NCBI GenBank assembly: GCA_964506245.1
Contig: CAZDKK010000005.1
Location: 1 to 64,000 of the forward strand
DNA from: CAZDKK01 sp964506245
GTDB taxonomy: Bacteria; Eisenbacteria; RBG-16-71-46; CAIMUX01; WJJG01
Reading direction: 5' to 3'
Length of the DNA stretch: 64,000 nucleotides
Below the pieces are notes generated by a model. It was given only the letters and a program-made list of their open reading frames with translations. It was not told the DNA's origin and searched no databases. The translations under genes and the position numbers were made by a program. Positions 13,281-20,768 of the stretch are shown in pieces. Within the stretch, counting starts at the first letter, position 1. Every line of letters starts with the position of its first letter.

Positions 13281-14654
13281 ATGAAGTACCAGACCATCAA
13301 TCCGGCGACGGAAGAGCTCATCGCCGTCTACGAATCGATGCCGCCGGGTGAAGTTCAGGGCATCCTGGGCGCCGCCCAGGCCTCCTTCCTGCAGTGGCGC
13401 GAGCTCGACGTCGCGACGCGCGCCGATCACGTGGGCCGGCTGGCGCCGGTGCTCCGCGAACGGACGCAGAAGTTCGCCCGGCTGATCACGCTCGAGATGG
13501 GCAAGCCCATCAGCGAGGCCCGCGCCGAGGTGGAGAAATGCGCCTGGCTGGCCGAGGTCGCCGCCGCCCAGGCCGCGGAGTGTCTGCGCGGGGAGAGCGT
13601 GGCGGCCGACGGCCGGCAGCACTGGGTGATCTACCAACCGCTGGGCGTGATCCTCGGGATCATGCCCTGGAACTTCCCCTTCTGGCAGGCGCTGCGCTTC
13701 GCGGTGCCGGCGATCCTGGCGGGCAACACCTGCCTCCTCAAGCACGCGAGCAACGTGCCCCAGTGCGCGCTGGCGGTCGAGGAGTGCTTCGCGGCGGCTG
13801 GCTTTCCCGAAGACGTCTTCCGAACGATCCTGGCGGACCACGTCACGACGGAAGGGCTGATCGCCGACAGCCGCGTGCGGGGCGTCTCGCTGACGGGCAG
13901 CACTGCGGCGGGCACGCGCATCGCGCAGATCGCGGGGCGCAACCTCAAGAAGATCGTGCTGGAGCTGGGCGGCTCGGATCCCTTCGTCGTCCTCGACGAC
14001 GCCGACGTGGAGTTCGCGGTCGAGCATGCGGTTCGAGGACGCGTCGTCGCCAGCGGGCAGAGCTGCATCGCGGCCAAACGCTTCGTCGTCATGAAACCGC
14101 TCGTGGACGCATTCGTGAAGCGTTTCGCGGAGAAGATGGAAGAGCTCATCATCGGGGATCCACTCGACTACCGCACGCAGGTGGGGGCGATCGTGGACAA
14201 GCGCTCGCTCGACGAGCTGCTGGCCCAGCTCGACCAGGCGGTTGCACTCGGCGCGCGCGTCGTCGCCGGCGGCCAACGCCTGGCGCGCAAGGGGTACTTC
14301 CTCAAACCCACCGTGGTCACGAACATCACCCCCGAGATGCGCCTGGTGCGCGAGGAGGTGTTTGGGCCGATCGCGCCGGTCCTCCCGGTCGACAGGGAGG
14401 AAGAGGCGCTGCGCATCGCGAACGACACCGAATTCGGGCTGGGGGGAAGCGTCTGGACGCGGGACCTCGAGCGCGGCGTGCACTTCGCGCAGCGCATCGA
14501 GGCGGGAACGGTCTTCGTCAACAGCATCGTCAAGTCGGACCCGCGCATGCCCTTCGGCGGCATCAAGAAGAGCGGCATCGGCCGCGAGCTGGCGGGCCAC
14601 GGCCTGCGCGAGTTCGTCAACATCAAGAGCCTCAGCGTCTACGACCACGGCTAG
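13281..14654 (+). CDS. NAD(P)-dependent succinate-semialdehyde dehydrogenase (Sad/YneI type)
   Basis: 457 residues. It oxidises an aldehyde, by family succinate semialdehyde, to the acid with NAD(P). The N-terminal INPATEELIAVYE opening, PWNFPFWQALR, the catalytic Glu in LELGGSDPF (E228) and the nucleophile Cys in GQSCIAAKRF (C262) are all present, with the usual 34-residue spacing. The GQSCIAAKRF context and short length point to the Sad/YneI subgroup rather than GabD. ATG 13281 is chosen over ATG 13275 because GAGGGG then lies at a proper distance and the product begins like family members. Threonine synthase follows 46 bases later; the link may be only positional. Confidence 0.93.
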   Translation: MKYQTINPATEELIAVYESMPPGEVQGILGAAQASFLQWRELDVATRADHVGRLAPVLRERTQKFARLITLEMGKPISEARAEVEKCAWLAEVAAAQAAECLRGESVAADGRQHWVIYQPLGVILGIMPWNFPFWQALRFAVPAILAGNTCLLKHASNVPQCALAVEECFAAAGFPEDVFRTILADHVTTEGLIADSRVRGVSLTGSTAAGTRIAQIAGRNLKKIVLELGGSDPFVVLDDADVEFAVEHAVRGRVVASGQSCIAAKRFVVMKPLVDAFVKRFAEKMEELIIGDPLDYRTQVGAIVDKRSLDELLAQLDQAVALGARVVAGGQRLARKGYFLKPTVVTNITPEMRLVREEVFGPIAPVLPVDREEEALRIANDTEFGLGGSVWTRDLERGVHFAQRIEAGTVFVNSIVKSDPRMPFGGIKKSGIGRELAGHGLREFVNIKSLSVYDHG

Positions 14655-14700
14655 CGCGCCCCCCGGGCGCCTGCGGGTCGTGGGAAGATGAGAATCCGGC

Positions 14701-15870
14701 ATGAGCCTCCTCACCCACCTGGAGTGCGGCCACTGCGGCCGGCGCTTCGAACCCGAGCGGCCGTGGAACCTCTGCACCGATTGCGGGAAGCCCCTGCTGG
14801 CGCGCTATGACCTCACCGCCGCCCGCGGGTGCATCGACCGCGACGGGCTGGCCGCGCGTGAGCCGTCGCTCTGGCGCTACGGCGAGCTTCTGCCCGTGCG
14901 CGACGCGCGCCTCCGGATCTCGCTGGGCGAGGGTTGGACCCCGTTGCTTGCGGCCCGCCGGCTCGGGGAGGCGCTGGGGCTGACGAACCTGCTCGTGAAG
15001 GAGGAGGGGCTCAACCCGACCGGCTCCTTCAAGGCCCGCGGCCTGAGCGTCGCGGTTTCACGCGCGCGGGAGCTGGGGGTGCGCGAGCTCTCGATTCCCT
15101 CGGCCGGCAATGCGGCTGGCGCACTGGCGGCCTATGCGGCCCGCGCCGGGCTGGTCGCGCACGTCTTCATGCCGCGCGACGTGCCCCGCCCCTTCGTCTC
15201 CGAATGCCGCACCCTTGGGGCGGCGGTCACGCTCGTCGATGGCGTCATCACCGACTGCGGCCGGGTCGCGGCCGAGGGCGTGCGCCAGCACGGGCGCTTC
15301 GATATGTCGACGCTCAAGGAGCCGTATCGCGTGGAGGGCAAGAAGACGATGGGGTACGAGCTGGCCGAGCAGCTCGGCTGGACGCTGCCCGATGCGATCG
15401 TCTATCCGACCGGCGGGGGCACGGGCCTGGTCGGCATGTGGAAGGCCTTTGCCGAGCTGACCGAGCTGGGCTGGATCCCCGCCGGCCCGCGCCCCCGCAT
15501 GGTCGCCGTGCAGACCGAGGGGTGCGCGCCCATGGTCCGGGCCTTCGAGCAGGGGCGCGCGTTCGCGGAGCCCTGGCCGGGCCCGCGAACGGTCGCCGAC
15601 GGGCTGCGCGTGCCGAGCGCGGTGGGCGACTTCCTCATTCTGCGCGCCCTGCGGGAGAGCGGCGGCACAGCCATCGCCGTCTCAGACGAGGAGATGCTGG
15701 AAGGCGCGCGCCTGCTGGGGCGGACCGAGGGCATCTTCGCGGCGCCCGAAGGGGGAGCGACCGTCGCAGCCGCGCGCCGGCTGCGCGCGAGCGGGTGGCT
15801 CGGGACCCAGGAGCGCGTCGTGCTGTTCAACACGGGGAGCGGCCACAAGTATGAACATCTCTATACTTGA
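14701..15870 (+). CDS. thrC: Threonine synthase
   Basis: 389 residues. A PLP enzyme converting O-phosphohomoserine to threonine, the last step of threonine synthesis. The N-terminus carries a rubredoxin-like zinc site (C9, C12, C25, C28), as in the archaeal/actinobacterial-type threonine synthases. The PLP lysine is K111 in NPTGSFKARG. Other expected motifs are SAGNAAGALAAYAARAG and the phosphate-binding PTGGGTGLVGMW. The C-terminus with EGIFAAPEGGATVAA is typical of the fold-II family. It lies downstream of the aldehyde dehydrogenase on the same strand with a 46-base gap. No regulatory leader was noticed. Confidence 0.93.
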   Translation: MSLLTHLECGHCGRRFEPERPWNLCTDCGKPLLARYDLTAARGCIDRDGLAAREPSLWRYGELLPVRDARLRISLGEGWTPLLAARRLGEALGLTNLLVKEEGLNPTGSFKARGLSVAVSRARELGVRELSIPSAGNAAGALAAYAARAGLVAHVFMPRDVPRPFVSECRTLGAAVTLVDGVITDCGRVAAEGVRQHGRFDMSTLKEPYRVEGKKTMGYELAEQLGWTLPDAIVYPTGGGTGLVGMWKAFAELTELGWIPAGPRPRMVAVQTEGCAPMVRAFEQGRAFAEPWPGPRTVADGLRVPSAVGDFLILRALRESGGTAIAVSDEEMLEGARLLGRTEGIFAAPEGGATVAAARRLRASGWLGTQERVVLFNTGSGHKYEHLYT

Positions 15871-15969
15871 GATCCCGGCTCGGGGCCGATGGCATCTTCG
15901 CCGCCGAACCGGGGAAGATCCAGGGTCCGGGCGCCTGGGCCTCATGGGAGTCGACCTCGTCGAGGGAGC

Positions 15970-16848
15970 ATGGGCATGAGCCGAGCACAAGCCCGACGCC
16001 GGCGACTCCGCTTGGCCGGCAGCGCGCTGATCGCCCTGACCCTCGGCGCGGGGCACAGCGCCCTGGCCGGCCGGCCGCTCACCGCGGAGTGGCGGGAACT
16101 GGCGCCGGGCCTGGAGACGGCCGAGATTCGAGGGGACGGTAAGCTCTTCGCCAAGGATGCCGAGATTGCGGTCCTGCGCGCCGATCCGGAGCAATGGGAG
16201 CCCGCATTTCTGTGCGCCGCGAAACTGAGCGGCGGCCAGTCTCTCACCGCGCGGGAATGGTGCGAAGCCCACGGCCTGCAGGCCGCGACCAACGCGGGCA
16301 TGTTCGCAACCGACGGCTTGACGCACGTCGGCTACATGCGCTGCGCCGAATACGTCAACAGCAGCCACGTCAACAGCTACCAGTCGGTTCTTGCCCTCTC
16401 GCCCAAGCAGGCCGACCTCCCGCGCGCCCACATCTACGACCTCGACTTCACGTCGCTCGAGGAGATCCTCGCCAGCTACGCGTGCGCGGCACAGAACCTG
16501 CGCTTGATCCAGCGGCCCGGCGTCAACCGCTGGTCGCCCCAGGAACGGTCGTGGAGCGAGGCCGCCTTGGGGCAGGACCGTGCCGGCCGGTTGCTCTTCA
16601 TCTTCAGTCTCGAGCCCTTCACCATGCACGAGTTCAACCAGGTTCTCCTCAACCTGCCGATCGATCTCGAGTGCGCCCAGCACCTCGAGGGCGGGCCCGA
16701 GGCCCAGCTCTACATCCGCTGCGATGGATTCGAGCGCGAATACGTCGGCGCCTACGAGACGGGGTTCTCGGAGGGGAAGACACCCGGTCGGGCCTGGCCC
16801 ATTCCGAATGTCCTCGGCCTCCGCGCGCGGGATGCGGGTGGCCGGTGA
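15970..16848 (+). CDS. Phosphodiester glycosidase (NAGPA-domain) family secreted protein
   Basis: 292 residues from the ATG at 15970, which follows GAGGGAGC; a second ATG at 15976 is possible. A twin-arginine-rich start and hydrophobic segment (LRLAGSALIALTLGAGHSALA) form a signal peptide. The mature protein has WRELAPGLETAEI, then AATNAGMFATDGLTHVGYM and a later RPGVNRW segment. This order matches the phosphodiester glycosidase (NAGPA-like) fold, which removes N-acetylglucosamine from phosphodiesters in its best-known member. The substrate here is unknown. It stands alone between threonine synthase and fumarase. Confidence 0.75.
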   Translation: MGMSRAQARRRRLRLAGSALIALTLGAGHSALAGRPLTAEWRELAPGLETAEIRGDGKLFAKDAEIAVLRADPEQWEPAFLCAAKLSGGQSLTAREWCEAHGLQAATNAGMFATDGLTHVGYMRCAEYVNSSHVNSYQSVLALSPKQADLPRAHIYDLDFTSLEEILASYACAAQNLRLIQRPGVNRWSPQERSWSEAALGQDRAGRLLFIFSLEPFTMHEFNQVLLNLPIDLECAQHLEGGPEAQLYIRCDGFEREYVGAYETGFSEGKTPGRAWPIPNVLGLRARDAGGR

Positions 16849-16987
16849 TCGCCGTTCAGGCGGCGGAGGGCAGGGGCGGCCCGCCTTTCTGGGCGGATTG
16901 CCGTACCTGAGCTGCTGGGTCACCGCCCCCACCGAGACCGCGCCGGGCCCGTCTGGGAGGAACTCCAAGCTGCCGGCCCGGTTCGTT

Positions 16988-17006
16988 GTCTACAGAATAA
17001 GTAGAC
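16988..17006. promoter_or_regulatory. Perfect inverted repeat upstream of fumarase, candidate operator
   Basis: GTCTAC, seven bases, GTAGAC: a perfect six-base dyad 34 bases ahead of the chosen fumarase start. The A/T-rich spacer (AGAATAA) in otherwise GC-rich DNA and the nearby TAGACTAT suggest overlap with a promoter. The dyad resembles winged-helix repressor sites such as the BlaI class, but this is an inference. Confidence 0.45.
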
Positions 17007-17040
17007 TATGGTTCCACCCGTGTCAAGGGAGATTGGGGTC

Positions 17041-18504
17041 ATGGAGCCGACGCGCGTAGAGCACGACAGCATGGGGGCGATTGAGGTCCCGGCCCAGGCC
17101 CTGTGGGGGGCCCATACCGAGCGTGCCCGCTCCCACTTCCGCCTCTCTGGCCTGACGATGCCCGCCGGTCTCATCGCGGCCCTGGGTCTCCTCAAGCAGC
17201 ACGCGGCCCGTGCCAACCGGGAGCTCGGGCTGCTCGAGCCAAGGCTGGCCGAGGCGATCATGCAGGCGGGTGCGGAGGTTGCGGCGGGGCGGTGGGGCGG
17301 GCACTTCCCCCTGGACGTCTTCCAAACCGGATCGGGCACCTCGACGAACATGAACGCGAACGAAGTGATCGCCAATCGCGCCAACCAGATCCTCGGATCG
17401 CCGCTGGGGACACGCAGTCCCGTGCACCCGAACGATCATGTGAACCTGGGGCAGTCGTCGAACGACGTCATGCCGTCCGCGATCCATCTCGCTGTCCGCC
17501 AGCGGGCCGCCAGTCTGCGCGCCGCCCTGGTCGAGCTCGAGGATGCGCTGGCCGAGCGGGCGCAAGCGTTCGCGGCGGTGATCAAGCCCGGGCGGACGCA
17601 CCTGCAGGACGCGGTGCCGGTCACGCTGGGGCAGGAGTTCTCCGGTTACGCCGCGCAGATCGCCCACGGCATCGCCCGACTCGACGCGGCCTGCCCGCAC
17701 CTCGAGGAGCTGGCCTTGGGAGCGACCGCGGTCGGCACGGGACTCAACGCGCATCCGGAGTTTGCCGGCCGGGTCATCGCGGGCCTGGCCGCGCAGACGG
17801 GGCTGCCCTTCCGCGCGGCTGACAACCGCTTCGAGGCCCTGGGCGCGCGCGATGCCCTCGTCGCCTTCACCGGCGCTCTCAACGGCATTGCGGTGAGCGT
17901 GATGAAGATCGCCAACGACCTGCGCCTGCTCGCCAGCGGACCGCGGGCCGGGCTGGGCGAGATCAACCTGCCGGTCCTGCAGCCGGGCTCGTCGATGATG
18001 CCCGGCAAGGTCAACCCGGTCGTCCCCGAGGCGCTGATGCAGATCGCCGCCCAGGTCATGGGCGCCCACCACGCGGTGTCGATCGGTGGCCAGCACGGGA
18101 CCCTCGAGTTGAACACGATGATGCCGATGATGGCGTACAACACGCTGTTCGCCGCCGAGATCCTCGAGCGCGGGGCGATCCTGCTCGGCCGCGACTGCAT
18201 CGCCGGGATCACGGCCAACGAGGAGCAATGCGCGCGGGGCGTCGAGCGCAGCCTGGCCAACGCAACGCCGCTGGCGCTGCGGATCGGCTACGATCGCGCG
18301 GCCAAGGTGGTGCAGCGCGCCTGGCGCGAGGGCAGGACCGTGCGGGAGATCGTGCTGGAGGAACGGCTGCTGACGGCCGCCGAGGTCGATCGGATCCTCG
18401 ATCCGCGCGGCATGCTCGGGCCGGCGGGCGATCGCAGCCGGGACCCGGGAGCGGCCTCAGGACCCGGCCTCAGGGCAGGACCACCACCGGTCGCGTCGCC
18501 GTGA
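17041..18504 (+). CDS. fumC: Fumarate hydratase, class II
   Basis: 487 residues. It interconverts fumarate and malate in the TCA cycle. Diagnostic segments are FQTGSGTSTNMNANEV, HPNDHVNLGQSSND, KPGRTHLQDAVPVTLGQEF and the superfamily signature GSSMMPGKVNP. ATG 17041 is preferred over ATG 17008 because AAGGGAG lies nine bases upstream of it and the product then starts like other FumC proteins (EHDSMGAIEVP). The last 30 or so residues form a Gly/Pro/Ala-rich tail not usual in the family. That tail overlaps the end of the convergent secreted-protein gene by 35 bases, so the frame has probably been extended by loss of an earlier stop. Confidence 0.95.
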   Translation: MEPTRVEHDSMGAIEVPAQALWGAHTERARSHFRLSGLTMPAGLIAALGLLKQHAARANRELGLLEPRLAEAIMQAGAEVAAGRWGGHFPLDVFQTGSGTSTNMNANEVIANRANQILGSPLGTRSPVHPNDHVNLGQSSNDVMPSAIHLAVRQRAASLRAALVELEDALAERAQAFAAVIKPGRTHLQDAVPVTLGQEFSGYAAQIAHGIARLDAACPHLEELALGATAVGTGLNAHPEFAGRVIAGLAAQTGLPFRAADNRFEALGARDALVAFTGALNGIAVSVMKIANDLRLLASGPRAGLGEINLPVLQPGSSMMPGKVNPVVPEALMQIAAQVMGAHHAVSIGGQHGTLELNTMMPMMAYNTLFAAEILERGAILLGRDCIAGITANEEQCARGVERSLANATPLALRIGYDRAAKVVQRAWREGRTVREIVLEERLLTAAEVDRILDPRGMLGPAGDRSRDPGAASGPGLRAGPPPVASP

Positions 18505-20305
18505 GCCCGCGCAAACCGGCGATCTCGAAACGGGCCTGGTAGACACCGCCCGGCACGCGCCGGCCGCGGTCGTCGCGCAGATCCCATCGCCACAGGACCG
18601 GCCCGCATCCCGCGCTCGCCAGCTGCTCGGTGCGCAGCACCCGGCCCTGCGGATCCAGCACCGCGACGCGCAGGGGCGCCTCCGCGGTGGCGCCCTCCAG
18701 GTGCAGGCGCAGCTCCACCGCGGCGCGGGCCGGATTGGGCCCCGCCTGCTCGAGGAGCAGCCGTTCATCTCGATCCCGCGGATCCCCCGCGACGGGGCCG
18801 ACGCCGGCCGCGTTGGCGGAGTCGGCTTCCAGGACCACGCGGTCGAGGAACGGCATGTTCAGCCCGTCGGGGCAGATCAAGTCCACCTGGTACTGGAAGT
18901 ACCGGTGTCCGTTGTGCAAGCCCGGCAGCGGCGTGCGCGGCTCCACGTAGTAGGAGCTCGTCGTTCCGTCGGGGCCGAGGAAGTAGTTCTGTTCGAGCTC
19001 TTCGATGCTGTCGCCCGAGCGGATCTGGAACCGCGTGGTCCCCTCGCCGGGACGGTAGTCATCCCAGGAGAGCAGGCCGCACTGGACGCCGACGCCGAAG
19101 TCGTGGGCCACCGAGGCCAGGCGACCGATCGGATCGGCTGCCGACACGTAGAGCCGTGCCTCATCCAGATTGCTCACGCGGGAGGTCGATATGAACATGC
19201 GTCCGTAGTAGTCCACGATCGACTCGATGTCCTCGGTTGACGGATCCAGGGCGACATCCCCGACCGCCTCCCACTGACCGCCGTACAACCAGCGGTAGAG
19301 AACGCAGTCGTCACCGCCTCCGTACAGGTGACCCTTGTAGCCGCGGTATCCGCGGCACCAGCGATAGCCGTGGAAGGGCAGCGTGTAGCGGGTGAACGTC
19401 GTGCCATTCCAGATGAACATCCGATTCTCGGCCATCATGTGGAGCCTGTTGTTCCACTCGATGAAGGTCGCCTGCGTATCCGGCTGCAGCCCCGGGACCG
19501 TGAGCGTGTCCCACTCCACACCATTGGTGGTGGTGTAGATCTGCTCCTCGACCGGGGGGAAGCCGTCGGGCTGGGCGAAGACCCTGTCGCCGAAGTGACC
19601 CAGGCCGAAGAATCGGCGGGCCGGGTGGAGCTCCGTGGGGTAGAGGGTCAGCACGCGCGTGAAGGTGTCGCCGTAGTCGTAGCTGATCCAGACGCAGCCA
19701 TAGCCCAGCATGCCCCCGGCATAGTGGCCAGTGGAGACATAGAGGATCCCGTTGCAGATCTCCACGTCGCAGACATGCACGGCGTACGGCACGGTCTCCT
19801 TCTCCACCCACTCGTGGCCGCCGTAGACGTAGATGCTGCCATTGTCGGTCCAGGGATCCATGGCGTCCGGGCCCGGGATGTAGAGCGAATCGCCGAACTG
19901 CTTGATGACGTTCAGGCCCGACTCGTAGGGCTCGTACGCGACCTCGAAATCTCCCACCCCGTAGTCGTAGGTCAGAACCGCGGCGCCGTCGAACATGAAC
20001 GGGTAGTCGCTGGCGGCGAGGAAGAGCGAATCGTGATAGACCTCCATGCAGTAGAGCCCCTGATAGACCGTCGGGCTGGCCAGATAGCGCCAGTCGCTGA
20101 GATCGTTCTCGAGCACGAGCACACCCGGCTGGCTGTCGGCGTCGAGGTGCCAGATGTAGGAGTAATGGCCCTGGGACCAGTCGCTATCGGCCCAGCCCAA
20201 CTGCGATCCGCTCGCGGCGCCCGGCCAGCCGGACAGGATCAGCAGGGCGAGCAGGGCGACGCCGCAGGCCGCTCCTGCCTGGCGAATATCGGCGGATGTG
20301 CGCAT
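18470..20305 (-). CDS. Secreted beta-propeller-like protein with FlgD-type C-terminal domain
   Basis: 611 residues from an ATG with GAGAGGA upstream. The signal peptide spans about residues 10-33 (VALLALLILSGWPGAASG). The body is rich in Tyr, Trp and Gly with repeated blade-like strings (GSIYVYGGHEW, VWISYDYGDTFTRV, HLYGGGDDCVLYRW), suggesting a beta-propeller of the BNR/Kelch kind. The last 90 residues (NPARAAVELRLHLE, VLDPQGRVLRTEQL, WDLRDDRGRRVPGGVYQARF) are a FlgD-like Ig domain, used as a secretion or sorting tag in FCB-group bacteria. It shares this tag with the proteins at 40740, 44838 and 47071. It is divergent from the DUF5916 gene. The substrate or partner is unknown. Confidence 0.85.
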   Translation of the reverse strand: MRTSADIRQAGAACGVALLALLILSGWPGAASGSQLGWADSDWSQGHYSYIWHLDADSQPGVLVLENDLSDWRYLASPTVYQGLYCMEVYHDSLFLAASDYPFMFDGAAVLTYDYGVGDFEVAYEPYESGLNVIKQFGDSLYIPGPDAMDPWTDNGSIYVYGGHEWVEKETVPYAVHVCDVEICNGILYVSTGHYAGGMLGYGCVWISYDYGDTFTRVLTLYPTELHPARRFFGLGHFGDRVFAQPDGFPPVEEQIYTTTNGVEWDTLTVPGLQPDTQATFIEWNNRLHMMAENRMFIWNGTTFTRYTLPFHGYRWCRGYRGYKGHLYGGGDDCVLYRWLYGGQWEAVGDVALDPSTEDIESIVDYYGRMFISTSRVSNLDEARLYVSAADPIGRLASVAHDFGVGVQCGLLSWDDYRPGEGTTRFQIRSGDSIEELEQNYFLGPDGTTSSYYVEPRTPLPGLHNGHRYFQYQVDLICPDGLNMPFLDRVVLEADSANAAGVGPVAGDPRDRDERLLLEQAGPNPARAAVELRLHLEGATAEAPLRVAVLDPQGRVLRTEQLASAGCGPVLWRWDLRDDRGRRVPGGVYQARFEIAGLRGLTATRPVVVLP

Positions 20306-20768
20306 GAGGGTTCCTCTCAGGTGGATCGCCGGACGCTCCCGGGCCGCGATCGACCCGCTTCCGCACCCTGGCCAAACCCACCGGGGGGCGAGCCGGCGGG
20401 GGCCCGCTGCCCGGGAGGTTTCCCGGAAGGAACGGTCCGTCTGCAGGGCGCCGGTTCGGCGCAGGGTCCACGTTAAGTTTAGCATGGGGGGCGATCCCAC
20501 AGCGCTTGGAAGGCTAACAAATTGCGAGGAAAGGAATTGCGAGCTGGCGACCGCCCATGGGCCGCGCGCCCGCCCCCCGCGCACGGGCGACCATGCCCCC
20601 CCTGTCCGCGGTCCTGCCCACCCGGTGATCAGCCGCCGCCGCCCCTCCCGGAGCCCGTCGCCGGGGGCCGAACGCGATTCGGTCAAACGACCCGCCCCCC
20701 CTGAACGTCCTACGAGCGGAAGCTCACACCCCCCCAAGGTGCATGGCCTTCTAGTGGAGGAACTGGAG
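20306..20768. other. Divergent intergenic region
   Basis: About 463 bases between the FlgD-domain protein gene (leftward) and the DUF5916 gene (rightward). Most is very GC-rich and non-coding in appearance. An A/T-richer pocket around 20470-20545 (TTAAGTTTAGC, then AACAAATTGCG) is the likely promoter area and holds the direct repeat listed separately. Confidence 0.4.
20520..20543. promoter_or_regulatory. Direct repeat AATTGCGAG x2, candidate regulator site
   Basis: AATTGCGAG occurs at 20520-20528 and again at 20535-20543, so the two copies are 15 bases apart start to start. The 21 bases 20521-20541 match 34330-34350, in the other large divergent region, at 19 of 21 positions with the same repeat spacing. 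This recurrence in two divergent promoter regions points to a shared transcription-factor site. Confidence 0.45.

Noticed and set aside
14656..14670. GCGCCC-CCC-GGGCGC hairpin after the aldehyde dehydrogenase
   Set aside because: Short, no T-tract, and such GC hairpins are expected by chance here.
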